Source: Verrucomicrobiia bacterium (GTDB taxonomy: Bacteria > Verrucomicrobiota > Verrucomicrobiia > Palsa-1439). From it: a stretch of 64,000 nt of DNA. Below are positions 11,201 through 19,894 of the stretch, piece after piece. Below the pieces are notes generated by a model. The model was not told the DNA's origin, ran no database searches, and saw only the letters and a list, made by a program, of their open reading frames with translations. The DNA lies in the NCBI GenBank assembly GCA_022072455.1, contig JAJVHY010000023.1, positions 62,001 to 126,000 on the forward strand, written 5' to 3'. Every line of letters starts with the position of its first letter. Position 1 is the stretch's first letter. The translations under genes and the position numbers were made by a program.

Positions 11201-11604
11201 TCACCACCCAACGTCGGGTCGCGCAGGCATACTTCGACGACGGCAGCATTACCGACGCCTGTCCGCCGTTGTGCGCGCTCCTACACATTATGCGTGATGA
11301 TCAATTCGAGGGGCGCAATTTAAATCATCCCGAATTGCGTGCGATGTTCACGCGCGAGAATATGCTTGCGAGCGATTGGTATGCGGCTCGACTCACAGCA
11401 CAGCAAGCTGTTGACGGGAGACTTTGGCAGCGCCACGTCGTCGCGCTCGAGCAGTTTAGTCAAAAACCCGGTTACGCCGAGGAGGCCGCCCGGCTGGGAA
11501 TCGAGGCCCGGCTCGCCATGGCTCGCCAGCGGCTCGAGTTTGTTCGATCCGCAGCTTACCGGCAGCAACTGATTGGCACGCTTGGCGTGCAGCCGTTGAA
11601 GTAG
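8233..11604 (+). CDS. Pyrophosphate-type phosphoenolpyruvate carboxykinase (PPi-PEPCK)
   Basis: Very large protein of 1,123 residues matching the PPi-dependent PEPCK family known from Propionibacterium and Entamoeba, which interconverts PEP + CO2 + Pi and oxaloacetate + PPi. Family-type landmarks I recognise: [14 protein letters not shown] near residue 125, [58 protein letters not shown], a P-loop-like [10 protein letters not shown] at 464-473 in place of the ATP-PEPCK Gx[37 protein letters not shown], and [11 protein letters not shown] followed by [21 protein letters not shown]. The length agrees with the 1,100-1,150 residues usual for this class and is double that of ATP- or GTP-PEPCK. It converges on malate dehydrogenase, which uses the same oxaloacetate. 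The assignment rests on remembered family motifs. Direction in vivo depends on PPi supply. Confidence 0.88.
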   Translation: [1123 protein letters not shown]

Positions 11605-11610
11605 CTGAGA

Positions 11611-12537
11611 TTACAGATTCAGCTTCTTGACGTTCTCGAGAACGTGGTCGGCGGACTTCTTGAGCTGACCGAGTTCGTCGGCGGTCAGTTTGAGTTCGAC
11701 GATCTTTTCGACGCCGTTTTTGCCGAGGACGGCGGAGACACCGACGAACATGTCCTTGATGCCGTATTGGCCGGTGCACCACGCGGCGACCGGTAACAGG
11801 CGCTTCTCATCGTGCAAGATCGCGCGAACCATTTCGACGACGGAAGAACTCGGCGCGTAGTAGGCGCTGCCGGTCTTGAGGAGATTGACGATCTCAATGC
11901 CGCCGTTGCGGGTACGGGTGACCATCGCGTCGAGTTTGTCTTTCGGGATGAGGTCTTCGACTTTGATGCCGGCCACCGTTGCATATCGGACGAGCGGGAC
12001 CATGTCGTCCCCGTGACCGCCGAGCACCATCGCGTCCACGTCGCGCATGCTGACGCCGAGTTCCATTGCCAAAAAGCAACGGAAACGGGCGCTGTCAAGC
12101 ACGCCGGCCATGCCCATGACTTTGTTTTTGGCGAAACCGAGTTTGACGCCGGCCAGATAGGTCATGACGTCGAGCGGATTACTGACAATGATCACCGTCG
12201 CGTTTGGGGCGTTGGTTTTGATGGCATCGCATACTTGGCCGACGATGCCGGCATTGATTTTCAGGAGGTCGTCGCGGCTCATGCCGGGTTTGCGGGCGAC
12301 GCCGCTGGTGACGACGACGAGGTCACTGTTTTTGACGTCGGCGGGATTGTTCGAGCCGGTGACTTTGGCGTCGAAGCCTTCGAGCATGGCAGATTCCATC
12401 ATGTCGAGAGCCTTGCCCTGGGGCATGCCTTCGACGATGTCGATCATCGTGACGTCGGCGATTTCCTTTTCGGCGATGCGTTGGGCGGTGGTCGAGCCGA
12501 CGAAGCCGGCTCCAAAAACGGTGACTTTGTAGTTCAT
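11611..12537 (-). CDS. mdh: Malate dehydrogenase (LDH-like type)
   Basis: NAD-dependent interconversion of malate and oxaloacetate in the TCA cycle, 308 residues, the usual length. The Rossmann motif GAGFVGSTTAQ is at residues 9-19, followed by Asp in MIDIVEGMPQGKALDM at the end of beta-2, which favours NAD. The catalytic loop shows RKPGMSRDDLLKINAGI, VSNPLDVMTY and GVLDSARFRCFLA, and the active-site histidine lies in LGGHGDDMVPL. These Arg residues and the LDH-like spacing mark the group that also includes Chlorobium and Bacillus enzymes. It converges with the PPi-PEPCK gene, with only 6 bases between stops. The intergenic region to the divergent acyl-CoA synthetase is 117 bases. Confidence 0.96.
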   Translation of the reverse strand: MNYKVTVFGAGFVGSTTAQRIAEKEIADVTMIDIVEGMPQGKALDMMESAMLEGFDAKVTGSNNPADVKNSDLVVVTSGVARKPGMSRDDLLKINAGIVGQVCDAIKTNAPNATVIIVSNPLDVMTYLAGVKLGFAKNKVMGMAGVLDSARFRCFLAMELGVSMRDVDAMVLGGHGDDMVPLVRYATVAGIKVEDLIPKDKLDAMVTRTRNGGIEIVNLLKTGSAYYAPSSSVVEMVRAILHDEKRLLPVAAWCTGQYGIKDMFVGVSAVLGKNGVEKIVELKLTADELGQLKKSADHVLENVKKLNL

Positions 12538-12604
12538 GATGCCGTCAGATTTAAGAGGTGCGATTTGAGATGTCGAGTCAGAATTGTTGCACCCGCCCGG
12601 AAGT

Positions 12605-12610
12605 TATGAT
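12605..12610 (+). promoter_or_regulatory. Possible -10 element upstream of the acyl-CoA synthetase
   Basis: TATGAT matches five of six bases of the sigma-70 -10 consensus, about 45 bases before the ATG. The candidate -35 TTGTTG at 12584-12589 has a 15-base spacer, which is short, so this is weak. Confidence 0.25.
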
Positions 12611-12654
12611 ACCAACAATCTAACCCCGTTTGTTTAAGATAGGATATTACGATT

Positions 12655-15363
12655 ATGGCACGTGCAGACAAACCGGGTTCTGATCCTGCTTTTGACATTC
12701 TTCGCGCCGAACGGCAACCGCTTGATGTTTTCTTTTCTCCGCAGACGGTGGCCGTTGTGGGGGCGACAGAAAAAGTCGGGAGCGTTGGTCGAACCCTTCT
12801 TTGGAATCTCATCACTAGTCCCTTCGGCGGGACGGTGTATCCGGTCAATCCGAAACGCCCCAACGTGCTTGGGGTCAAAGCGTACCCGAGTGTGCGGGAA
12901 TTGCCGGAGCCGCCGGATCTGGCGGTGATCGTCACGCCAGCTGGAGCAGTGCCGGCCATCATTGGGGAATGCGTTGATAAGGGCGTGAAGGCGGCGATTG
13001 TGATTTCCGCCGGTTTCAAAGAGACCGGTGCGGCGGGTGTCGAACTGGAACGGCAGATCATGGTGCAAGCCCGGCGCGGTCAGATGCGCATTATCGGTCC
13101 GAACTGTCTGGGGGTTATGCGCCCACCGACGGGATTCAACGCAACGTTTGCCGGTAAGATTGCGCGACCTGGTAATGTTGCGTTCGTCAGTCAGAGTGGC
13201 GCGTTGGCAACGGCGATTCTGGACTGGAGTTTTCGCGAGAACGTCGGGTTCAGTTCCTTTGTATCGATCGGTTCGATGCTTGATGTGGGGTGGGGGGATC
13301 TCATCACGTTACTCGGGAACGATCCGAAGACCCAGAGCATTGTCATTTATATGGAGAGCATTGGCGACGCGCGGTCCTTCCTGTCGGCCGCGCGCGAGGT
13401 GGCGTTGAGCAAACCGATCATCGTGATTAAAGCCGGTCGAACGGAAGGCGCGGCCAAGGCCGCGGCCTCGCATACCGGCTCGATGACTGGGAGCGATGAG
13501 GTGCTTGAAGCGGCGTTCCGGCGCAGTGGTGTGTTGCGCGTGAATCAGATTTCCGAAGTGTTTTACATGGCCGAAGTGCTCGCGAAACAGCCGCGTCCAA
13601 AAGGCCCGCGGCTCACAGTACTCACGAATGCCGGCGGACCTGGGGTGTTGGCGGCGGACTCGCTGATTCTCAATGGTGGCGAACTCGCGGACGTATCGCA
13701 AGGAACGATTGAGGAGTTGAACAAGATCTTGCCGAGTGCATGGAGTCACAATAATCCGATTGACGTGCTGGGTGATGCGGAGCCGGAACGATATGCAAAA
13801 GCGTTGGAGATTTCGGCAAAAGATCCGAATACCGACGGGTTGCTCGTGATTCTGACACCGCAAGCGATGACCGATCCGACGGCGACGGCGGAGAAACTCA
13901 AGCCGTACGCGCAAGGATTCGGCAAGCCGGTGCTGGCGAGTTGGATGGGCGGTGCTGACGTGGCGGCAGGCGACGAGATTCTGAGTCGCGCCGGGATTCC
14001 GACGTTTCCCTATCCGGATACAGCAGCGAAGACGTTCATGTATATGTGGCAGTACACGGCGAATTTAAATCATCTTTACGAAACCCCGGTCTTGGCCGAG
14101 GGCGACAATGCCCCCGATCGCGCGAAAGCCGGGAAGATTCTCGATGGTGTGCGGAAGTCGAAGCGGACGATTCTGACCGAGTTCGAGTCAAAGGAATTAC
14201 TCACAGCGTACCGGATCCCGACGGTGGAAACTCGGATTGCGAAAACGGATGAGCAGGCGGTGAAAGCGGCCGAGGGAATTGGTTATCCGGTCGTGCTCAA
14301 ACTGCATTCGGAAACAATCACTCACAAGACCGATGTCGGTGGTGTGAAACTCAACCTTGCGAATGCCACGGCAGTGAAGAACGCGTTTGTGGCGATCAAG
14401 GGCAAAGTCAGCGCAAAAGATTTCCTCGGCGTGACCGTGCAGCCAATGGTCAAGCTCGACGGTTACGAACTGATTCTCGGGTGCAGTCTTGATCCGCAGT
14501 TTGGACCGGTCTTGCTGTTTGGTTCTGGTGGGCAACTGGTGGAAGTTTTTCAGGACCGGGCGCTTGGCTTACCGCCATTGAATACGACGTTGGCGCGCCG
14601 GTTGATGGAGCAGACGAAGATCTACACCGCGCTGAAAGGCGTGCGCGGCCGGCCCCCGTGCGATATCACGGCGCTCGAACAATTACTGGTGCGCTTCAGT
14701 CAGTTGGTTTCAGAACAACGCTGGATCAAGGAAATTGACATCAACCCGCTGATGGCCGCTCCCGACCGGCTGATCGGGCTCGATGCGCGCGTGGTGTTGC
14801 ACCCAGCCGGGACGAAGGAGAGCGACATTCCGAAGCTCGCGATCCGGCCATACCCGACGCAGTACATCGGCAAAGCAAAAATGAACGATGGCAAGGTTGT
14901 CACGGTTCGCCCGATTCGGCCGGAAGACGAGCCAGCGGTCGTCAAGTTCCACGAGGCGTTATCGGAGCAGAGCGTCTATCTGCGCTATTTCCACATGATC
15001 GCGCTCGGCCAACGCACCGCGCACGAGCGGTTGATTCGGATTTGTTTCAACGACTTCGACCGCGAGATGGCGCTCGTGGCAGAAAGCAAGGACGGGATTC
15101 TGGGGATTGGCCGGTTGAGCCGGAAATTCAAGCCCGACGAAGCGGAGTTCGCCGTGCTCATCACCGACAAATACCAGCGGCACGGGCTCGGCACCGAACT
15201 GCTAAGTCGGCTGGTCGAAGTCGGCAAACAGGAAGGCATCAAGCGCATCAGCGCCAGCATCCTGCCCGAAAACACCGGCATGCAAGCTGTCTGCAAGAAA
15301 CTCGGCTTCAAACTGAAGCATGACGCGGAAGAGCAGGTTGTCGTGGCTGAAATCAGAGTTTAG
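12655..15363 (+). CDS. ADP-forming acyl-CoA synthetase fused to GNAT acetyltransferase (PatZ-like)
   Basis: Fusion of 902 residues. Order: CoA-binding domain ([18 protein letters not shown], about 28-140), succinyl-CoA-synthetase-like ligase domain (about 160-310), a linker, an ATP-grasp domain (about 505-730, with [21 protein letters not shown]) and a C-terminal GNAT domain (about 745-900, with [15 protein letters not shown]). Such fusions either make acyl phosphate/ATP from acyl-CoA or, as in enterobacterial Pat/PatZ, act as protein lysine acetyltransferases that have lost the phospho-histidine. Here a histidine is kept at residue 273 in [14 protein letters not shown], the place where active ADP-forming synthetases keep theirs. 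The ligase may therefore still work (inference). The ATG at 12655 is the only sensible start; AGGA lies about 12 bases upstream. Confidence 0.88.
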   Translation: MARADKPGSDPAFDILRAERQPLDVFFSPQTVAVVGATEKVGSVGRTLLWNLITSPFGGTVYPVNPKRPNVLGVKAYPSVRELPEPPDLAVIVTPAGAVPAIIGECVDKGVKAAIVISAGFKETGAAGVELERQIMVQARRGQMRIIGPNCLGVMRPPTGFNATFAGKIARPGNVAFVSQSGALATAILDWSFRENVGFSSFVSIGSMLDVGWGDLITLLGNDPKTQSIVIYMESIGDARSFLSAAREVALSKPIIVIKAGRTEGAAKAAASHTGSMTGSDEVLEAAFRRSGVLRVNQISEVFYMAEVLAKQPRPKGPRLTVLTNAGGPGVLAADSLILNGGELADVSQGTIEELNKILPSAWSHNNPIDVLGDAEPERYAKALEISAKDPNTDGLLVILTPQAMTDPTATAEKLKPYAQGFGKPVLASWMGGADVAAGDEILSRAGIPTFPYPDTAAKTFMYMWQYTANLNHLYETPVLAEGDNAPDRAKAGKILDGVRKSKRTILTEFESKELLTAYRIPTVETRIAKTDEQAVKAAEGIGYPVVLKLHSETITHKTDVGGVKLNLANATAVKNAFVAIKGKVSAKDFLGVTVQPMVKLDGYELILGCSLDPQFGPVLLFGSGGQLVEVFQDRALGLPPLNTTLARRLMEQTKIYTALKGVRGRPPCDITALEQLLVRFSQLVSEQRWIKEIDINPLMAAPDRLIGLDARVVLHPAGTKESDIPKLAIRPYPTQYIGKAKMNDGKVVTVRPIRPEDEPAVVKFHEALSEQSVYLRYFHMIALGQRTAHERLIRICFNDFDREMALVAESKDGILGIGRLSRKFKPDEAEFAVLITDKYQRHGLGTELLSRLVEVGKQEGIKRISASILPENTGMQAVCKKLGFKLKHDAEEQVVVAEIRV

Positions 15364-15412
15364 TTTGCTCATCTATTTGACAAACTTAGGCTTTCGCGGC
15401 AAGGTCTGCGCC

Positions 15413-15715
15413 GTGATTTTGAAGCGCCGCAAACTAGCCGCCCTCATCAGTCTGCTCTATCTGAGTATGGCGGTGCTTGGTGGTGTTGGGCATGATCACC
15501 ATAACCACGACCATGGCGCGGTTGCCGGCCACTCCGATGATTGTGCGGCCTGCCAGTGGCAAACGCGTGCGGCAACTGATGTACCGGTGGTCCCCGACAT
15601 TTTGTTTTGTTTGACGGTCGTCTCCCGACCGATTCTCCACCCCGCAACGGTTACTCCCGAGTCGCCTTTCCTACCCAACACCGCGAGTCGCGCTCCTCCT
15701 GTCACCCCGGCATAG
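15413..15715 (+). CDS. Small His-rich secreted or membrane protein, probable metal binding
   Basis: Short protein of 100 residues with a signal- or anchor-like N-terminus (RRKLAALISLLYLSMAVLGG) followed at once by a histidine cluster (GHDHHNHDHG...GHSDD) and a C-x-x-C pair (CAAC). This pattern resembles the small DUF2946-like proteins found beside metal and copper/zinc transport genes, but I cannot name a family. Position at the head of a metal-uptake gene run, together with the histidines, suggests periplasmic zinc handling (inference). A GTG at 15413 is used; upstream codons in the same frame overlap the previous gene and look non-coding. TTGACA at 15377 could be a -35 but lacks a good -10. 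Confidence 0.6.
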   Translation: MILKRRKLAALISLLYLSMAVLGGVGHDHHNHDHGAVAGHSDDCAACQWQTRAATDVPVVPDILFCLTVVSRPILHPATVTPESPFLPNTASRAPPVTPA

Positions 15716-15804
15716 TTCGCCGTCGGTGACGTTCCAAACATAAAAAACCATCACGCCCGCAGTGTCGGCGCGTGGTGTCAACCCAACTTTGGAGGAGTTC
15801 TGTC

Positions 15805-17190
15805 GTGAAGAAATTATTGTGCAGTGGTCTTGCCGCTGTGCTCGTGCTGTTGGCCCCGGTCGCACGCGCGCAGTCGGAGGATGAGATTCGGAAGAAAGTG
15901 ATCGAAGACTTAAAACCGTGGCTCGAACAGGAAGTGCAACGGCGTGTGAAAGATGCGCTCGCGGGGACGCAAACATCCGCGCCGCCGCCAGCCCCCGGGA
16001 CGGCGGCCACTCCACCACCGGTATCGCCCTCGTCATCGACTTGGTCGTTGACCAACCCGATTCGGCTCGCCAGCGCGGGGCCGGCGTATCTGAACCTTAG
16101 CCTTGTCGCCGATGCGGTGGTTGGCGGCAGCACGGAGTCGGACGTGGAATCGTTGCAGGGAGCGCATCACGATCCGAACCAACGCGGGTTCTCGGTGACG
16201 GCCGCCGAAGTCGTGCTCGACGGCGCAGTCGACCCGTATTTCAAGGGGTTGGCCGCGTTGACGTGGGTGCTCGAACCGTCGGGCGAAACCGCCGTCGAAC
16301 TCGAAGAGGCGTGGATGCAAACCACGTCGTTGCCATGGAACTTGCAGGCCCGCGGCGGATTGTTCTACGCCGACTTTGGCCGGCAGAACTCCCAGCACCC
16401 GCATTCGTGGTCGTTTGTGGATCAAGCGGTCGTGTTGCGCCGGTTCTTCGGCGCGGACGGCCTGCGCAATCCGGGCGCGCGGCTTTCGTGGCTCGCGCCG
16501 ACGCCGTGGTACACCGAGTTGACGCTCGGCGTATTCAACGGCTCCGGTGAAGCAGCGTTCAGCTACCGGGGCGAAGGCACGACTGACATCGCGGGCGGCA
16601 TCCCGGCCGAGCGCGGCCTGAACAGCATGAGCGACTTGCTGTACGTGCCGCGACTGGCGACGTCGTTCAATCTGACCGACCACCAGACGCTTCTGCTCGG
16701 CGCGAGCGCAGCCTTTGGGCCAAACGACAGCGGGCCGGGCGCGAACACGCAGATCTATGGCCTCGATGCCTACTGGAAATGGCAGCCGGAACGCGCCCAG
16801 CGCGGCTTCCCATTTGTGTCGTGGCAGACCGAAGTGTTGTGGCGCCGGTATGAGGCGGCGGCGCGCATCGATGCGGCGGACCTGGTGACGGCGTATCCGG
16901 CCGAGACGCTGCGGGATTGGGGTTTGTACTCGCAAGTGCTGTGGGGTTTCCGGCCCGGTTGGATTGCCGGGCTGCGTGGTGAATTTGCCACCGGCAACGA
17001 TCGCTCTTTTGCCAGCGATCTGCGCACCGACCGGGTGCGCGTGTCACCGAATCTCACGTTTCTCCCGACGGAGTTTTCGAAGATTCGCCTGCAATATAAT
17101 TACGACCATCGCGAGCAAATCGGCGACGATCACACGGTTTGGTTGCAGTTCGAGTTCGCCCTCGGCGCGCACGCGGCTCACAAGTTCTAA
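15805..17190 (+). CDS. Outer-membrane beta-barrel protein, candidate metal-uptake porin
   Basis: About 461 residues. Signal peptide KKLLCSGLAAVLVLLAPVARAQ, then a charged, helical stretch (SEDEIRKKVIEDLKPWLEQEVQRRVKDAL), a proline-rich linker (about residues 60-80), then alternating hydrophobic strands rich in aromatic residues that end in FALGAHAAHKF, typical of an outer-membrane barrel ending in Phe. The start is GTG 15805 because GGAGGAG sits seven bases before it; the upstream in-frame GTG at 15772 has none. It lies 17 bases ahead of the metal-binding lipocalin-like transporter genes, so it probably carries the metal across the outer membrane for the ABC importer downstream (inference). 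No TonB box or plug domain was recognised. Confidence 0.7.
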   Translation: MKKLLCSGLAAVLVLLAPVARAQSEDEIRKKVIEDLKPWLEQEVQRRVKDALAGTQTSAPPPAPGTAATPPPVSPSSSTWSLTNPIRLASAGPAYLNLSLVADAVVGGSTESDVESLQGAHHDPNQRGFSVTAAEVVLDGAVDPYFKGLAALTWVLEPSGETAVELEEAWMQTTSLPWNLQARGGLFYADFGRQNSQHPHSWSFVDQAVVLRRFFGADGLRNPGARLSWLAPTPWYTELTLGVFNGSGEAAFSYRGEGTTDIAGGIPAERGLNSMSDLLYVPRLATSFNLTDHQTLLLGASAAFGPNDSGPGANTQIYGLDAYWKWQPERAQRGFPFVSWQTEVLWRRYEAAARIDAADLVTAYPAETLRDWGLYSQVLWGFRPGWIAGLRGEFATGNDRSFASDLRTDRVRVSPNLTFLPTEFSKIRLQYNYDHREQIGDDHTVWLQFEFALGAHAAHKF

Positions 17191-17207
17191 GAAAGGAGAG
17201 AAATACT

Positions 17208-18107
17208 ATGAAACAAATGCTCACCATTGCACTCCTTCTGGCCGGCTCACTGTCCGCTCACGCCAAGCTCAACGTCGTCGCCACGCTGCCGGACCTCGCC
17301 AGCATGGCGCGCGACATCGGCGGCGACAAAGTCACCGTCACCTGTCTCGGCAAACCGGGCGAAGACCCGCATTACATCCAGCCGAAACCGAGCTACATCG
17401 TCGCGCTCAACAAAGCTGACGTGTTGATTGAGAATGGACTGGAGCTCGAAATCGGCTGGTTGCCGGCGTTGCTGGATCAAACCCGCAACGGCAAGATCCG
17501 TCCCGGTGGACCGGGACGGGTCGTTGCCAGTGCCGGCGTACCGGTGCTCGATCTGCCGACGGGTCCAGTGGATCGCTCTCAGGGCGATGTGCATCCCGGC
17601 GGTAATCCGCATTTCCTGCTCGACCCGGATTGCGGAAAGATCGTGGCGAAAACCATCGCCGCCGGCCTGAAACAGGCCGCGCCCGGTGACGCCGCGGCGT
17701 TCGACGACGGGCTGGCGAAGTTGCTGGCCCGGATTGAGTCCGCGCAAGCCGAAGCCGGCAAGCTGCTCGCGCCGTTTCGCGGGGCGAAAGTGGTGACTTA
17801 CCACAAGAGCTTTCCGTACTTCGTCGAACGGTACGGGCTGGTCGTGGTCGGCACAGTCGAGCCAAAACCCGGTATCCCGCCGTCGCCGTCGCATTTGGCG
17901 GCGTTGGGTGACCGGATGCAAGCCGACGGCGTGAAGGTCATCCTGCAAGAGCAGTGGCACGAAACGCGAACCCCGGCAGTGGTGGCGAAAAAGTCCGGGG
18001 CGACCGTGGTGGTCTTGCCCACGCAAACCGGTGGTGATCCTGCCGCGACGGACTACCCTGCCACCATCAAACTCCTTGCGGAGAAAGTGGCGGTGGCCTT
18101 GAAATAA
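17208..18107 (+). CDS. Metal ABC transporter substrate-binding protein, cluster A-I (first copy)
   Basis: Periplasmic binding protein of the ZnuA/TroA/PsaA family, 299 residues with signal peptide MKQMLTIALLLAGSLSAHA. It begins with the family pattern KLNVVATLPDLASMARDIGGD and has the four metal-ligand positions: His in GEDPHYIQPKPS, His in HPGGNPHFLLDP, His in VVTYHKSFPYF and an acidic residue late in the chain. It has no His-rich loop, unlike the next gene. The ATG at 17208 is preceded by AAAGGAGAG at ideal spacing. Zinc or manganese cannot be separated from sequence; zinc is favoured by the neighbouring His-rich proteins. Confidence 0.85.
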   Translation: MKQMLTIALLLAGSLSAHAKLNVVATLPDLASMARDIGGDKVTVTCLGKPGEDPHYIQPKPSYIVALNKADVLIENGLELEIGWLPALLDQTRNGKIRPGGPGRVVASAGVPVLDLPTGPVDRSQGDVHPGGNPHFLLDPDCGKIVAKTIAAGLKQAAPGDAAAFDDGLAKLLARIESAQAEAGKLLAPFRGAKVVTYHKSFPYFVERYGLVVVGTVEPKPGIPPSPSHLAALGDRMQADGVKVILQEQWHETRTPAVVAKKSGATVVVLPTQTGGDPAATDYPATIKLLAEKVAVALK

Positions 18108-18117
18108 ACTCATGGCG

Positions 18118-18149
18118 GGCGGGAGACGGCTTCCTTGCCGTCTCCCGCC
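18118..18149. repeat. Intercistronic perfect hairpin
   Basis: Perfect 13-bp inverted repeat (GGCGGGAGACGGC, six-base loop TTCCTT, GCCGTCTCCCGCC) between the two substrate-binding-protein genes. There is no T-tract, so it is a poor intrinsic terminator. It could stabilise the upstream mRNA, or be one of the dispersed palindromes of this genome. Confidence 0.75.
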
Positions 18150-18164
18150 GGCCGACCAGAGACG

Positions 18165-19109
18165 ATGATGAATCTGATACAAAAAGTTTTTGGAATAGGA
18201 ATCTTGTTACTAACGGGCGCGGCCCAAGCGGCAGAGCCGGTGCCGGTAGTCGTGTCGCACAGCATTTTGGCCGATTGGGTAACCCAAGTGGGTGGGGACA
18301 GCGTGGCCGTGCGGGTATTGGTGGGGCGTGATGCCGATGCGCACACGTTCGCCCCGACGCCGGCTGACGCGGCGGCGCTGACCCGCGCGGTGGTGATTTT
18401 CGAGAACGGTCTGGGCTTCGAGCCGTGGCTGGACCGGCTGGTGGCGGCGTCGCAAACCAAAGCCCGCCGGGTCGTCGTGACGCGCGGAATCAGACCGCTA
18501 CGGCCGGAATTGGAGCACAATCACGCCGGGCACGGGCCTGGGGCACATGGCGAACACGCACACGGCGACGTGAACCCGCATTTCTGGCACGACCCACGGC
18601 TCGCGCAAGTGGCTGTGGAAACCATCCGCGCCTCGCTCGTTGAGGCTGACCCGGCGCGGGCCGCGGAATATCAGCGCCGGGCGGAAACCTACACGAAGGA
18701 ACTGGCAGTCCTCGACGCGTGGATTGCGGAGCAGACGGCGAAGTTGCCGGCGGCGCGGCGCAAGATTGTGACCTCGCACGACACCTTTGCGTACTTTGCG
18801 AAGCGGTACGGCTTTGTCGTGTTGGGTACGGCGCTCGGGTCGTTCACGACCGACGTGCCCGATCCGTCGGCAAGAGAACTGGCGGCGTTGATCCAGAAGG
18901 TCAAGGCCGCCGGCGTACCGGCGGTGTTTTGCGAGAACATGGTCAACCCAAAAGTCGTCCGGCAACTCGCCCGTGAAGCCGGGGTGAAGCTGGCGCCGGT
19001 CTTGTACACCGATGCGCTCGGTCCGGCGGAGAGCACCGCCGGGTCCTACCTGAAACTGATGCGCTCCAACACCGCGACCATCGTGGCGGCGCTCGGAAGT
19101 GCCGAGTGA
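18165..19109 (+). CDS. znuA: Zinc ABC transporter substrate-binding protein with His-rich loop (second copy)
   Basis: Second cluster A-I binding protein, 314 residues, signal peptide IQKVFGIGILLLTGAAQAAE. Family ligands: His in GRDADAHTFAPTPAD, His in GDVNPHFWHDPR and His in IVTSHDTFAYFAKRY. A His-rich loop (HNHAGHGPGAHGEHAHG, around residues 125-142) precedes the second ligand, which is the hallmark of zinc-specific ZnuA proteins. Of the tandem ATG codons at 18165/18168 I use the first; a TTG at 18135 would start inside the hairpin. The stop overlaps the next gene as GTGA, coupling it to the first ATPase. Two binding proteins in one operon may differ in affinity or metal. Confidence 0.88.
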   Translation: MMNLIQKVFGIGILLLTGAAQAAEPVPVVVSHSILADWVTQVGGDSVAVRVLVGRDADAHTFAPTPADAAALTRAVVIFENGLGFEPWLDRLVAASQTKARRVVVTRGIRPLRPELEHNHAGHGPGAHGEHAHGDVNPHFWHDPRLAQVAVETIRASLVEADPARAAEYQRRAETYTKELAVLDAWIAEQTAKLPAARRKIVTSHDTFAYFAKRYGFVVLGTALGSFTTDVPDPSARELAALIQKVKAAGVPAVFCENMVNPKVVRQLAREAGVKLAPVLYTDALGPAESTAGSYLKLMRSNTATIVAALGSAE

Positions 19110-19894
19110 CCGACGAGACGACCCAGCCCGCCGAAACCCGGCAGACAATCGGCCATCCGCGCTGGCCGTATGCGCGCCGGGTATGCCACGCGTTTCGGCC
19201 GGACGCGCCGGCGTTGGCGGTGCGCGATGTGACGGTCAGCTATCCGGGTGCGCCGCGACCGGCCTTGGTGGCGTTGACGTTGACCGTCGCGGCCGGCGCG
19301 AGCGTGGCGTTGGTGGGCTGCAACGGGGCCGGCAAGTCCACGTTGCTGAAAGCGATTGTCGGACTGCTGCCGCTGACCGGTGGCGACATCCGCGTTGGCG
19401 GATTGCCGCGCGGTGGTTGTCATCATCACGTGGCTTATCTGCCCCAACGCAACGCGTTGGACTGGCGTTTCCCGATCACCGTGCGGCGGTTGGTGGTGAC
19501 CGGTCGCTACGCGCACCTCGGCTGGCTACGACGCCCGGGCGCGGCGGACTGGACGGCGGCGGACGCGGCGTTGGCGGAGTTGGACATGACGGGGTTGGCG
19601 CAACGTCAAATCAGCGAACTGTCCGGCGGCCAGCAGCAACGCGCCCTGTTGGCCCGGTCGCTGGCGCAGGGGGCGGAGTTGTTGTTGCTGGATGAGCCGC
19701 TCAACGAGGTGGATGCGGCGACCCGCTCCGCCTTCGGCGCGGCGCTGGCGCGCTGGCGGGCGGCGGATCAGCGTCGCGCCGTCCTCACGGCAACCCATCA
19801 TCTCCACTGTTCGGAAATTAGTTTTGACTCCGTGATCGGATTGGCCGAGGGCCGGCTGGCGGAGCCGGCAGGAGATTGGGAGGTTGTTCGATGA
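19106..19894 (+). CDS. Metal ABC transporter ATP-binding protein (first ATPase)
   Basis: ABC ATPase of 262 residues for the zinc/manganese importer. Walker A GCNGAGKSTLLKAIVG, Q-loop PQRNALDWRFPITV, signature LSGGQQQRALLARSLA and Walker B LLLLDEPLNEVD are all present, as is the H-loop (TATHHLH). About 35 residues precede the ABC core, longer than usual, so the true start may lie downstream of the GTG at 19106; that GTG overlaps the previous stop as GTGA. The stop overlaps the permease start as ATGA. Confidence 0.93.
   Translation: MTDETTQPAETRQTIGHPRWPYARRVCHAFRPDAPALAVRDVTVSYPGAPRPALVALTLTVAAGASVALVGCNGAGKSTLLKAIVGLLPLTGGDIRVGGLPRGGCHHHVAYLPQRNALDWRFPITVRRLVVTGRYAHLGWLRRPGAADWTAADAALAELDMTGLAQRQISELSGGQQQRALLARSLAQGAELLLLDEPLNEVDAATRSAFGAALARWRAADQRRAVLTATHHLHCSEISFDSVIGLAEGRLAEPAGDWEVVR

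Noticed and set aside
11812-12609. 265-codon forward frame opposite mdh
   Set aside because: Antisense shadow; mdh active-site motifs decide the strand.
15361-15412. Zur box or full promoter ahead of the metal island
   Set aside because: TTGACA is present at 15377, but no matching -10 or AT-rich inverted repeat follows.
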